From the NCBI RefSeq assembly GCF_022836935.1, contig NZ_CP083239.1, positions 1,750,001 through 1,814,000 on the forward strand: 64,000 bases of DNA, in the 5' to 3' direction. The translations under genes and the position numbers were made by a program. The stretch is from Ancylobacter polymorphus (GTDB taxonomy: Bacteria > Pseudomonadota > Alphaproteobacteria > Rhizobiales > Xanthobacteraceae). The notes below the pieces were generated by a model. The model was not told the origin of the DNA and searched no databases. It was given only the letters and a program-made list of their open reading frames with translations. Positions 34,978 to 43,708 of the stretch are shown in pieces (position 1 is the first letter of the stretch; every line of letters begins with the position of its first letter).

Positions 34978-35774
34978 CACGCCTCCCTCCAGCGCAGCGA
35001 ACGCCGGGCGAACATCGCGTACAGGCGATCCGCCGCGAAACCGATGCCGGCGACGAAAAAGATGGCGGCGAACATGGCCGGATACTGACCGCCATCGCCG
35101 AGCGAGGAAATCATGAAGCCGACGCCGTCGGTGGCGATGACGAATTCCGAGCTCACCATCAGGATGAAGGAGAAGGCGAGCGCGGTGCGGCAGCCGTTGA
35201 GAATGTCCGGCATCGCCCCGCGCAGCACCACTTCACGCAGCACGTCGAAGCGCGAGGCACCGAGGCTTGCCGCCGACCACAGCAGGAACGGGTTGACGCC
35301 TCGCGCGCCATTATACGTGCCGACCACGACCGGGAGCAGGCAGCCGAGAAAGATCAGCAGGATCTTGGAGGAATCCCCGAGGCCCAGCCAGATCATGACC
35401 ACGGGGATCAGAGCGGATTTCGGCATGGGATAGAAGATCTGCACGATCGGATTGACCAGCAGCCGGGCGGGGCGGAACTGCGCCATCATCAGCCCGACGA
35501 TCACGCCCACAATCACCGCACCGCCCAGTCCTGCCGCCGCGCGGCTGATCGAGCGGGCGGTGTTGTAGGGCAGGTCGCCATTGACCAGCATCTCGACGAA
35601 GGCGGAAAACACCTCGCCGAGCCCCGGCAGCATCTGCTGCGAGACGATGCCACTGAGGCCCAGGAACTCCCAGAAGAACGCCAGCAGAAGAAGCGGCGAG
35701 AAGCGGAACGCCGTGTCGATGAGGGTGTAGCCAAAGTCGGCGGAGCGCCGCCGGCCGGCGGAGATGTCGCTCAT
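34977..35774 (-). CDS. ABC transporter permease (NitT/TauT type)
   Basis: A 265-residue permease. The docking loop is LGASRFDVLREVVLRGAMPDILNGCRTAL in the second half. It pairs with the permease at 34132-34977. The ATG at 35774 overlaps the ATPase stop as TGATG; a TTG one codon earlier is in frame but less likely. Confidence 0.92.
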   Translation of the reverse strand: MSDISAGRRRSADFGYTLIDTAFRFSPLLLLAFFWEFLGLSGIVSQQMLPGLGEVFSAFVEMLVNGDLPYNTARSISRAAAGLGGAVIVGVIVGLMMAQFRPARLLVNPIVQIFYPMPKSALIPVVMIWLGLGDSSKILLIFLGCLLPVVVGTYNGARGVNPFLLWSAASLGASRFDVLREVVLRGAMPDILNGCRTALAFSFILMVSSEFVIATDGVGFMISSLGDGGQYPAMFAAIFFVAGIGFAADRLYAMFARRSLRWREA

Positions 35775-36604
35775 CAATGCACCCCCCGCGTCGCCGCCAC
35801 TGCCTGCTCGCGCACGAGACGCCAGATGTGCTCGCTGAGCCCGATGAAGTCGCGATTTTCGAGGATTTCCTCGCCGCGCTCCTTGGGCAGGTTGACATCG
35901 ATGACGTGCTGGATGCGGCCCGGCCGCGCGCTCATGATCGAGATGCGGTCGGCGAGGAACACCGCTTCCTGCACGTCATGGGTCACGAACACCACGGTCT
36001 TGCGGCTCTCGCGCCAGATCGCGCGCAGCTCTTCCTGCATCACGCGCCTTGTCTGGGCGTCGAGCGCGCCGAACGGTTCGTCCATCAGCAGGATACCCGG
36101 ATCGACCGCGAGCGTGCGGGCGATGGCGGCGCGCTGCTGCATGCCGCCGGACAGCTGCGAGGGGTAGGCGTTCTCGAAGCCGCTGAGATGCACCATGTCG
36201 ATATAGTGCTGGGCGCGTGGCCCGCGCTCGGCGCTGGGATAGCCGGCTTTCTTCAGACCGTAGAGTACATTGTCCTTCACCGTCTTCCACGGGAACAGCG
36301 CGAAGTTCTGGAACACGATGCTGCGGTCCGGCCCCGGCGCCGTCACCGGGCCGGCGGCGGTGGAGATGGTCCCGGATTGCACCGGGATGAAGCCACCGAC
36401 CAGATAGAGCAGCGTGCTCTTGCCGCAGCCCGAGGGGCCGAGCAGGCAATGGAACTCGCCATCGCCGATTTCGAGATTGATGCCGTCCAGAGCCAACACC
36501 CCGCCGCCCTGCCCGCCATAGCTGTGCGACACATCGCGGATCGAGATGCCGCTGGCGAGATGGGCGCCCTGTCGCGGGGCGGCCGATGCGTCGGTCCTGC
36601 TCAT
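35774..36604 (-). CDS. ABC transporter ATPase (NitT/TauT type)
   Basis: A 276-residue nucleotide-binding subunit of the SsuB/TauB/NrtD group: Walker A GPSGCGKST near residue 57, Q-loop FQNFALFPW, signature LSGGMQQRAAIARTL, Walker B ILLMDEPFGALD and H-loop VTHDVQEA. It powers the two-permease importer. The start overlaps the binding-protein stop as ATGA. Confidence 0.95.
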   Translation of the reverse strand: MSRTDASAAPRQGAHLASGISIRDVSHSYGGQGGGVLALDGINLEIGDGEFHCLLGPSGCGKSTLLYLVGGFIPVQSGTISTAAGPVTAPGPDRSIVFQNFALFPWKTVKDNVLYGLKKAGYPSAERGPRAQHYIDMVHLSGFENAYPSQLSGGMQQRAAIARTLAVDPGILLMDEPFGALDAQTRRVMQEELRAIWRESRKTVVFVTHDVQEAVFLADRISIMSARPGRIQHVIDVNLPKERGEEILENRDFIGLSEHIWRLVREQAVAATRGVH

Positions 36605-37629
36605 TGGCTCGCCTCGATCCGCTTCTGTGCCTCCTTGACGAAGCTGAGGTCGACATAATCGGGTTCGACCTTGATGCCGCGCTGGGCGAGGCCGAGATCG
36701 ACCGCAATATCGATGCTTTCCTGAATCGCCTTCACATTCGGCACCATGAAGGGATCGCGGAAATAGTCTTCGTTGGTGAACAGGTAGCTCAGCGACTCCG
36801 GCGGCTGCTGCATGAAGTTGGCGATGATCTTCACCGCCTCGTCATGGTTCTTCGGGTCGGTGAACCAGCGCACGGCGCGCACATGGTCCTCGAAGAAGTC
36901 CATCATCGCCGGGCGGTTATCCGCGAGGAATTTGCCATTGGCGACGAGAAAGACGAGCTGCGACGGCCCCATCGCATCCTTGGAGGTGAACAGCACCTTG
37001 TAATTGCCGGTGGCCAGCAGCTGCTTCGACATCGGCTGCAGCACGGTGCCGAGGTCGATCTTCTTCTCGTCGAGCATCGCCGGGATGTTGGGGAAGGCGA
37101 CCTCGACCATCGTGTAGTCGCGCTTGTCCTGCATGTTGTTCTTGCGGAACATGGCGCGGATGCCGGTGTCGGACGCCGAGCCGATGGCGTTGGTGCCGAC
37201 CCGCTTGCCCTTCATGTCGGCGATGCTGTTGATGCCGGAATCGGCGCGGACCATGAAGGTCTCGCTGTGGCTGTCGCCGACGCCGTCCTGGATGATGTCG
37301 GCCACCACCTTCACGTCGAGCCGGGCATTGGTCGCGGCGAGCGCGAGCACCAGCGGGCCGAAGGCGGCCATGTCGATCTCGTTCGCCGCCATGGCGGTGA
37401 TCTGCGGCGAGGACCCGCGGAACCGAATGGGCTCCACCGTGTAGCTTTTGCCGTAATATTTGAGGATGTCCGGCTTGCTGTAGAGCACCGGAATGAGATG
37501 GCCCGGCATGGTGGACCAGCCGATGCGGATCTTGACCGGGTCCGCCTTTGCCGGGGTCAGCCCGCCGGGGGCGAGGATGAGGGCCGCCATCGCGGCCGCG
37601 AGCGCCAGGGCGCCGCGTCGTGTTGCCAT
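36601..37629 (-). CDS. ABC transporter substrate-binding protein (NMT1/SsuA-like)
   Basis: A 342-residue periplasmic receptor. The signal peptide runs to about residue 29 (TPAKAD). The mature start VKIRIGWSTMPGHLIPVLYSKPDILKYYGK and FRGSSPQITAMAANEIDMAAFGPLVLALA are standard for the nitrate/taurine/sulfonate group, members of which also bind pyrimidines and phthalates. A GGGAGAAAA site fits the ATG. Operator B lies 154-171 bases upstream, tying import to the regulon. Confidence 0.92.
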   Translation of the reverse strand: MATRRGALALAAAMAALILAPGGLTPAKADPVKIRIGWSTMPGHLIPVLYSKPDILKYYGKSYTVEPIRFRGSSPQITAMAANEIDMAAFGPLVLALAATNARLDVKVVADIIQDGVGDSHSETFMVRADSGINSIADMKGKRVGTNAIGSASDTGIRAMFRKNNMQDKRDYTMVEVAFPNIPAMLDEKKIDLGTVLQPMSKQLLATGNYKVLFTSKDAMGPSQLVFLVANGKFLADNRPAMMDFFEDHVRAVRWFTDPKNHDEAVKIIANFMQQPPESLSYLFTNEDYFRDPFMVPNVKAIQESIDIAVDLGLAQRGIKVEPDYVDLSFVKEAQKRIEASQ

Positions 37630-37782
37630 GATCGTTTTCTCCCGATGCGCCCGGGCTTTGGCCGGATCACGTGTTTCTGAGCAGAGAAGATCGGGGCGTC
37701 CCACGGACTCCGCGCGGGAGAGGCGAGCGTCCCGGTCGGCTTGGCGTCACCCGCCGCTGGTTCTTTGCGCGGCAGTTCCTGC

Positions 37783-37800
37783 TTATTTATCGATTGATAA
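37783..37800. promoter_or_regulatory. Operator B, TTATC-N4-GATAAATAA (reverse)
   Basis: On the minus strand this reads TTATCAATCGATAAATAA, with perfect TTATC/GATAA arms. It lies between the SDR stop and the ABC operon start, 154 bases before the binding-protein ATG. Confidence 0.7.
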
Positions 37801-37882
37801 TCGCTCTGATTTTCGATCATGTCAACGATGCATGACGATCCCGCGCTCGTTCGCGAGCCGTATGGCCTGATCGCGACGCCGG

Positions 37883-38674
37883 CTAACGTCCTCCGCCGAC
37901 GGGAATAATCGCGCCCGTGACATAGGCGCTGGCCGGCGAGGCCAGCCACATCACGACATCGGCAACTTCCCCTGCCGTGCCGGGACGCTGCATCGGAATC
38001 AGCGGCCCGAGCCGCTCCAGCCGCTCGGGCGCGCCGGCGGCGGCGTGCAGATTGGTGGCGATGAGCCCTGGCGCGACGGCGTTGACGCGAATGCCTTCCG
38101 CCGCCACCTCGCGTGCAAGGCCGATGGTGAGGCTGTCCACCGCACCCTTGCTGGCGGCATAATGCACCCACTCGCCGGCACCGCCGAGTTCAGCGGCGCG
38201 CGAGGACATGTTGATGATGACACCGCCGCGCCCGCCATGGCGCGTCGACATGCGCTTCACCGCCTCCCGGCAGCACAGGAAGCTGCCGACGACGTTCACC
38301 GCCATGATGTCGGTCAGCGCGCGGGCGGTGATCGCCTCGACCCGGCCGAGCGGGCCGACACCGCCGGCATTGTTGACCAGCACGTCGGGCGGGCCGAACC
38401 GGGCCTCCACCGTGCGGAACAGCGCGAGGACATCGGCCTCTTCGGCGATATCCGCCTTGACGATGAACGCGTCGCCGCCGGCCGTCGTGACGGCCTCGGC
38501 AACCGCTTCGGCGCCGGCCGCGTCCTCCTTGTAGGTGAGGGCGACCCGGTAACCGGCGGCACCAGCGGCATGGGCGATGGCCGCACCGATGCCCTTGGAG
38601 CCTCCCGTGACGATGAGGGTTCGCGGCGCGGCGGATGACGGCATGGCTGATACAGGCATGGCGGATGCAGGCAT
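37883..38674 (-). CDS. SDR family oxidoreductase (FabG-like)
   Basis: A 263-residue short-chain dehydrogenase: TGGSKGIG (residues 23-30), NNAGG near residue 101, catalytic S (NMSSR), Y-x3-K (YAASK) and PG (VAPGLIATN). The N-terminus carries three 5-residue repeats, MPASA-MPVSA-MPSSA, from a 15-bp tandem repeat with three in-frame ATG codons, so the true start is ambiguous within 30 bases; GAGGAGGAGC favours the first. It is last in the operon cyclase, BKACE, Gfo/Idh/MocA, SDR. Confidence 0.92.
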   Translation of the reverse strand: MPASAMPVSAMPSSAAPRTLIVTGGSKGIGAAIAHAAGAAGYRVALTYKEDAAGAEAVAEAVTTAGGDAFIVKADIAEEADVLALFRTVEARFGPPDVLVNNAGGVGPLGRVEAITARALTDIMAVNVVGSFLCCREAVKRMSTRHGGRGGVIINMSSRAAELGGAGEWVHYAASKGAVDSLTIGLAREVAAEGIRVNAVAPGLIATNLHAAAGAPERLERLGPLIPMQRPGTAGEVADVVMWLASPASAYVTGAIIPVGGGR

Positions 38675-38685
38675 GGCGCTCCTCC

Positions 38686-39687
38686 TCAGGCGACGGCGAC
38701 GAAGCGGTCCGTGCCGACGGCGGCAATGATGGCTTCCAGCACCGCGACGCCGTGGATCATCTCGGCGGATGTCAGGGGATAAGGCGTGCCGCCTTGGGCG
38801 GCCCGCGCAAAGGCGTCGAGCTCCGCCCGCAACGTATCGAAGCCGGCGATCGTGTCCTGCGTCGCTGGCGCCGCCGGCGCGCCGGATGCGGCCGGTACCG
38901 GCTGCAGGCTGAAATCGTCCAGCGTCGCCCCGGTAATGGTCGCGGTCGCGGCCGAGCCAGCGACCATGAAGCGATAGGTCGGCGCCGCGGTGGTGAAGGC
39001 GAGCAGCGAGCCGGTCTGTCCGCTCCGGAAGCGCAGCAGCACCGAGGTGGTATCGTCCGTGCCCGAGGGCGCGGCGCGGTGAACGCTCTGGCAGGCCACG
39101 GCCTCCACCGCGCCGAACAGGTCGATCATGCCATCCACGAGGTGGATGCCGAGCCCGGTCATCCCGCCGGCCGGCGACTGATCGGGATCGGTGCGCCACC
39201 CGCCGGGCGGCAGGAACAGCCCGGTCGGCGAGGCCATTTCGCCATGGCAATGCAGCACCGTGCCGAGTTCGCCCGCCCGCACGAGAGCACGCAGCCGGTT
39301 CATGTGGGGATGGAAGCGCCGGTTATGGCCGAGCGCCAGCGTCACCCCGGCGCGCTCCGCTGCGGCCACGGCGTGCTGGGCGCTCGCCTTCGTCAGGGTG
39401 AAGGGCTTTTCGACGAAGATGTGCTTGCCCGCTTCCGCCGCCCGCGCGACCTGCTCGGCGTGCTGGAGATGCGGCGTCGCCAGCACCACCGCCTCGACCG
39501 ACGGGTCGGCGAGCACGGCCTCAAGGCTGTCCTTGAGTTCGAGGCCGGCGGAGGACGCGAAGCCCTCCGCCTTGGCGCGGGTCCCGGTCGCGGCGCAGGT
39601 GAAGCGGATGAGGTCGCTTTTCCCCTGCACCGAACGGACGAGAGACTGGCCCCAGCGGCCGAGCCCGATGATTGCGGTGCGCAGCAT
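38686..39687 (-). CDS. Gfo/Idh/MocA family oxidoreductase
   Basis: A 333-residue NAD(P)-dependent dehydrogenase: AIIGLGRWGQSLV (residues 5-17), FVEKPFTL near residue 92, MTGLGIHLVDGMIDLFG near 180. It is closest in the window to the copy at 15264-16298. It sits 3 bases after the BKACE gene and 11 before the SDR gene, in the operon headed by the cyclase and operator C. Confidence 0.92.
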   Translation of the reverse strand: MLRTAIIGLGRWGQSLVRSVQGKSDLIRFTCAATGTRAKAEGFASSAGLELKDSLEAVLADPSVEAVVLATPHLQHAEQVARAAEAGKHIFVEKPFTLTKASAQHAVAAAERAGVTLALGHNRRFHPHMNRLRALVRAGELGTVLHCHGEMASPTGLFLPPGGWRTDPDQSPAGGMTGLGIHLVDGMIDLFGAVEAVACQSVHRAAPSGTDDTTSVLLRFRSGQTGSLLAFTTAAPTYRFMVAGSAATATITGATLDDFSLQPVPAASGAPAAPATQDTIAGFDTLRAELDAFARAAQGGTPYPLTSAEMIHGVAVLEAIIAAVGTDRFVAVA

Positions 39688-39690
39688 CGC

Positions 39691-40623
39691 CTAGAAATCC
39701 ACCTGGTCCGCGCCCTTGAGCGCGAGCATGTCGCGGGCCTCCTCGGGCGTGGCGAGTTCAAGACCCATGCCTTCGAGGATCTGCCGTGCCTTGCGCACCT
39801 GCGCAGCGCTGGACGGCGCGAGTTCGCCCGGCCCGAGCCACAGCGAATCCTCCAGCCCGACGCGGACATTGGCCCCCATCGAGGCGGCCATGGCGGCGAC
39901 CCGAAGCTGCGAGGCCCCGGCGCCGAGCACCGACCAGCGATACTGGTCGCCGAACAGCCGGTCGGCCGTGCGCTTCATGTGGATGATGTCTTCGGGATGT
40001 GTGCCGATGCCGCCGAGAATGCCGAACACCGACTGCACGAAGAGCGGCGGCTTGACCAGGCCGCGATCGAGGAAATGCTTGAGATTGTAGAGATGGGCGA
40101 TGTCGTAGCACTCGAACTCGAAGCGCGTGCCATTGCCGTAGCAGGTCTGGAGTATGTACTCGATGTCCTTGAAGGAGTTCCGGAAAACCAGATCCCGCGT
40201 TGCTTCCAGGTGCTGGCGCTCCCACGCGAACTTGAAGTCCTTGTAGCGGTCGAGCAGGTGATACAGGCCGAAATTGATCGATCCCATATTGAGTGAGGCG
40301 ACTTCCGGCTTGAACCGCGCCGCGGGCAGCACACGCTCTTCCACCTTCATATAGGGGCTGCCGCCCGTGGTGATGTTGATGGCGGCCGAGGTTCGCTGCT
40401 TCAGCTGCGGCAGGAAGCGCCCGAACGCCTCGGGTGTCTGGTCCGGCTTGCCCGTCTCCGGGTCGCGGGCGTGAAGATGCAGGATCGCGGCACCGGCTTC
40501 GGCGGCGCCGATGGCGTCGGCGATGATCTCGTCCGGCGTGATCGGCAGATGCGGCGACATGGAAGGCGTGTGGATCGCGCCGGTGCAGGCGCAGGTGACG
40601 ATGACCTTGCGGGCGGCAGCCAT
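39691..40623 (-). CDS. Beta-keto acid cleavage enzyme (BKACE, DUF849)
   Basis: A 310-residue TIM-barrel Zn enzyme that condenses a beta-keto acid with acetyl-CoA, releasing acetoacetate and a new acyl-CoA. Zn ligands appear as H49 and H51 (LHLHARDP) and E258 (VGLEDSLW); TCACTGAIHTPSMSPHLP at the N-terminus and GGIGTHPEDIIHMKRTADRLFG are family hallmarks. Its presence implies the pathway generates a beta-keto acid. It follows the cyclase by 78 bases. Confidence 0.95.
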   Translation of the reverse strand: MAAARKVIVTCACTGAIHTPSMSPHLPITPDEIIADAIGAAEAGAAILHLHARDPETGKPDQTPEAFGRFLPQLKQRTSAAINITTGGSPYMKVEERVLPAARFKPEVASLNMGSINFGLYHLLDRYKDFKFAWERQHLEATRDLVFRNSFKDIEYILQTCYGNGTRFEFECYDIAHLYNLKHFLDRGLVKPPLFVQSVFGILGGIGTHPEDIIHMKRTADRLFGDQYRWSVLGAGASQLRVAAMAASMGANVRVGLEDSLWLGPGELAPSSAAQVRKARQILEGMGLELATPEEARDMLALKGADQVDF

Positions 40624-40701
40624 GATCGGCTCCAGTGAGGCGAGAGGCGAGGGGACGGCGCGGGTCTGCGCCGCCCTGCGATATCGGCCGAGGCGGCGGC
40701 G

Positions 40702-41655
40702 CTACTTGATCGCCTGCGGATTGATCGGCGAGCCGGTGCCGCCGGTGATGATCAGCGGTGGGCCGCAGAAGAAGAACTCATAGACGCCGTCCCTGGCGCA
40801 GTCCTCGGCGAGTTCCTTGACGTAAAAAATCTCGCCCATGCACAGGCCCATGGCGGGGATCACCACCCAGTGCCAAGGCTGGTTGGCCTCCGTGGTTTCG
40901 TTCGGCCGCACCTCGACACCCCAGGTGTCGGAGCAGATCGCCGCGATTTCCTTCTCGTGGCACCAGTAGCAGTTCTCGAACTTCACGCCCGGCGCGTCGC
41001 CACCGGCATAGCCGCCCCATTCGCCCTCGGCGAGGCAGCGTTCCATCTGGCCTGTGCGCAGGATCACGAAATCGGCCCGGCGGATGTCGACCCCCTGCTT
41101 TTTGGCGCAGGCGTCGAGTTCGTCATTGGAGATGGATTCGCCGTCCTGCAGCCAGTCGACACCGCGGAAGCGGGCGATGTCGAGCAGCACGCCGCGCCCG
41201 GTCATCTTCGACTTGGAGTGCTCGATGCCGAGAACGTTGAGCCCGCGCGCATTGATGTGGCGGGGATCGTGACCGTTATAGGCCTTGTCCTCATAGAAGA
41301 TATGGCCGAGCGCATCCCAATGGGTCGCGCCCTGCACGCACAGATTCAGCGTGTCGTCGGCATAGCGGATCTTGTTCCAGTCCTGCTGGCCGGCGATGGC
41401 ATCGGTGCCGGTGGCGAGCATCTGGTGGATCGGATTGAAGCGTCCGCCGAACAGGCCGTTCTGCGGCCCCTCGCGATCGAGCGGGATGCCGAGCGAGAAC
41501 ACACGGCCGGTCTTGATGAGCCCGGCGGCGTCGATGATGTCCTGCGGCGTGATGTGATTGAGGGTGCCGCTGTGATCGTCCTTGCCCCAGCGCCCCCAGT
41601 TGGAGAGCGTGCGGGAGGCTTCTTCGATGGCGGCAAGGCCGACATTGATGTCCAT
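40702..41655 (-). CDS. Cyclase family protein (kynurenine-formamidase-like hydrolase)
   Basis: A 317-residue metal-dependent amidase/lactamase of the cyclase (PF04199) type. The metal motif HxxTHxDxxxH appears as QGATHWDALGH (residues 108-118). Relatives hydrolyse N-formylkynurenine or isatin. It is first in the operon, 135 bases downstream of operator C, with GTGAGGAAA before the ATG. Ring or amide opening early in the pathway is a reasonable inference. Confidence 0.88.
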   Translation of the reverse strand: MDINVGLAAIEEASRTLSNWGRWGKDDHSGTLNHITPQDIIDAAGLIKTGRVFSLGIPLDREGPQNGLFGGRFNPIHQMLATGTDAIAGQQDWNKIRYADDTLNLCVQGATHWDALGHIFYEDKAYNGHDPRHINARGLNVLGIEHSKSKMTGRGVLLDIARFRGVDWLQDGESISNDELDACAKKQGVDIRRADFVILRTGQMERCLAEGEWGGYAGGDAPGVKFENCYWCHEKEIAAICSDTWGVEVRPNETTEANQPWHWVVIPAMGLCMGEIFYVKELAEDCARDGVYEFFFCGPPLIITGGTGSPINPQAIK

Positions 41656-41989
41656 GGGTTTCCTCACTTTTTCTGGTTCTTGATCTCCGGCCCGGAGAAG
41701 TGGCGTTGGCCGGTGGCGGGTCAGGCACGCGGAGGGCTTTTCTCGGCAGGGCCAGTCACGTCCGGGCTTTTCAAACCTGTACGGTTTGTTTATCGTTCGA
41801 TAAATATCAGGGTGGCGTGACGGTTTTGTCAATCGCCCACCGTGGATCGGAGCCACCATCGCGGGCGATCAGCATTGATGATCGACCGGATCAGAACTCA
41901 TGGTTTCGAGCCCGGCGGGGAGGTCGCTAGCGTTCACCCGGACCGGAGGCGGCCAACGCCCCGGCAAGACAAAGGGAGAGGAGCCGCCC
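41656..41989. other. Divergent promoter region cyclase/hydrolase
   Basis: This gene-free 334 bp separates the minus-strand cyclase operon from the plus-strand alpha/beta hydrolase operon. Apart from operator C it shows no clear structure; the AT-rich patch around 41780-41830 is the likely promoter for one or both sides. Confidence 0.5.
41790..41807. promoter_or_regulatory. Operator C, TTATC-N4-GATAAATA
   Basis: TTATCGTTCGATAAATAT, with a perfect TTATCG-TT-CGATAA dyad, in the region between the divergent cyclase and alpha/beta hydrolase operons (135 and 183 bases from the respective starts). It can serve both. Confidence 0.7.
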
Positions 41990-42802
41990 ATGACGACCGA
42001 CTTCGTCACCTCAGGCGATGCCGAGATCGCCGTTCGCATCGATGGGGCGGCGCATCTGCCCTGGATCGTGCTGTCGAACTCGCTCGCCGCCGATCTCAGC
42101 ATGTGGGACGACCAGATCCCGTTCCTCACCCGCAGCTACCGCGTGTTGCGCTACGACACCCGTGGCCATGGTAAGAGTTCGGCGCCGGCCGGGCCCTACA
42201 GCTTCGATAGTCTCGTCGGCGATCTCGTCGCGGTCATGGACCATTTCGGCATCGAACGGGCGGATATTCTCGGTCTGTCGATGGGCGGCATGACGGCGCT
42301 GGGGCTTGGCCTGCGCTCCCCCGGGCGCGTCGGCCGGCTGATCTGCGCCGATGCCCGCGCCGATGCGCCGCCGGCCTTTGTGGCCGGGTGGGATCAGCGG
42401 ATCGCGGCGGTGGAAGCCGGCGGCATGGCGGCGATCCTTTCGGGCACCCTGGAGCGCTGGTTCACCGCCGCGACGCGCGAGACGCGGCCGGAGGTCGTCG
42501 ATCGCGCGGCACGCATGGTGCTGTCGACCGCGCCGGTTGGCTATATCGGCTGCGCCAATGCGTTGAAGGGGCTCGATTACCTGCGCCATCTCTCGCGCAT
42601 GGAGCCGCCGACGCTCTACCTCGTCGGTGCCGAGGATGGCGCCGCGCCGGCCGATGCGATGCGTCAGATGGCGGCGGAAACGCCGCGCGGGCGGTTCGAG
42701 ATGCTGCCGGCCGTCGCGCATATCGCCAACATGGAAGACGTGGCCGGCTTCAACAGGGCGGTCGGCGATTTTCTCGACATTTCCCGACAAGCGGCGGAGT
42801 GA
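41990..42802 (+). CDS. Alpha/beta hydrolase (enol-lactonase-like)
   Basis: A 270-residue alpha/beta hydrolase similar in layout to 3-oxoadipate enol-lactonase (PcaD). Oxyanion region VLSNSLAADLSMWDDQIPFL near residue 24, nucleophile elbow GLSMGGM (Ser near 96), acid Asp in LVGAEDGAAP, catalytic His in AVAHIANME. It likely opens a lactone or ester. GGGAGAGGAG precedes the ATG. First of four co-directional genes. Confidence 0.92.
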   Translation: MTTDFVTSGDAEIAVRIDGAAHLPWIVLSNSLAADLSMWDDQIPFLTRSYRVLRYDTRGHGKSSAPAGPYSFDSLVGDLVAVMDHFGIERADILGLSMGGMTALGLGLRSPGRVGRLICADARADAPPAFVAGWDQRIAAVEAGGMAAILSGTLERWFTAATRETRPEVVDRAARMVLSTAPVGYIGCANALKGLDYLRHLSRMEPPTLYLVGAEDGAAPADAMRQMAAETPRGRFEMLPAVAHIANMEDVAGFNRAVGDFLDISRQAAE

Positions 42803-42807
42803 GACGC

Positions 42808-43707
42808 GTGACGAGCGAGACCAAAGCGACCGTTGGCATCATCGGTCTCGGCATTATGGGTTCGGCCTATGCCGCTAATCTGCTGGCGGACGGCTTTCGG
42901 GTGATCGGCACCGATGTTGCCGACGACGCGAGGACGGCGCTGGCAGGGCAGGGCGGCCATCCGGTCGGCTCGGCCGGGGAGGTGGCGGCGGGTGCCGATA
43001 TTCTCCTGCTCGCCCTGCCCTCGGTGAAGGCACTTGAGACGGTGACGGCCGAGATCGCCGACACGATCCGACCCGGAGCGGTGGCCTGCGAGATGGGCAC
43101 CCTGCCGATCGAGGCGAAGGAGGCGTGCCGCGTCGCGCTGGCGGCGAAGGGTGCCGATGTGCTCGATTGCCCGGTGAGCGGCACCGGCGCGCAGGCGGCC
43201 CGACGCGACCTCTCCATCTATGCCAGCGGCGACGAGGCCGCCTTCCGGAAGGTTGAAGCGTCCTTCGCCGCCTTCGCCCGAGACGTGCGCTATTGCGGCA
43301 GTTTCGGCACTGGAATGAAGCTGAAATACATCGCGAACCTGCTGGTCACGATCCACAATCTTTCGACCGCCGAAGCGCTGCTGCTCGCCGAGCGCGCGGG
43401 GCTCGATCTCAACCTTGTCTATGACGCCATTCGTCCGGGGGCCGGCGGTTCGCGCATGTTCGACGTGCGCGCGCCGATGATGATCGAGAACCGCTACGAA
43501 CCGGCGACGATGAAGATGGATATCTACATCAAGGATTTGCAGCTCATCATGGACTTCGCCCGCGACATGCGCACGCCCACCCCGCTGATGGCGGCGAGCC
43601 TGCCGTTCTATTACGCGGCGCTGGCGGAGGGCCGTGGCAAGCAGGACACCGCCTCGCTGTTCGCCGTGCTGAAGGGCATGACCGCGCCGCACGACAAGGG
43701 AGAGTAA
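42808..43707 (+). CDS. HIBADH-type NAD(P)-dependent dehydrogenase
   Basis: A 299-residue beta-hydroxyacid dehydrogenase of the 3-hydroxyisobutyrate/tartronate semialdehyde reductase family. VGIIGLGIMGSAYAANLL (residues 9-26) is the NAD site, DCPVSGTGAQA the substrate Ser loop and GTGMKLKYIANLL carries the catalytic Lys. Translation starts at a GTG behind GGAGTGAG, 5 bases after the hydrolase stop. Confidence 0.92.
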   Translation: MTSETKATVGIIGLGIMGSAYAANLLADGFRVIGTDVADDARTALAGQGGHPVGSAGEVAAGADILLLALPSVKALETVTAEIADTIRPGAVACEMGTLPIEAKEACRVALAAKGADVLDCPVSGTGAQAARRDLSIYASGDEAAFRKVEASFAAFARDVRYCGSFGTGMKLKYIANLLVTIHNLSTAEALLLAERAGLDLNLVYDAIRPGAGGSRMFDVRAPMMIENRYEPATMKMDIYIKDLQLIMDFARDMRTPTPLMAASLPFYYAALAEGRGKQDTASLFAVLKGMTAPHDKGE

Positions 43708-43708
43708 C

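Noticed and set aside
37883..39250. Long fusion of an SDR with upstream sequence
   Set aside because: The extension is an alternative frame of the Gfo/Idh/MocA gene. The SDR start at 38674 has GAGGAGGAGC before it.
38635..40296. A 553-codon plus-strand frame opposite the BKACE and Gfo/Idh/MocA genes
   Set aside because: Opposite strand carries intact catalytic motifs; this frame has none.
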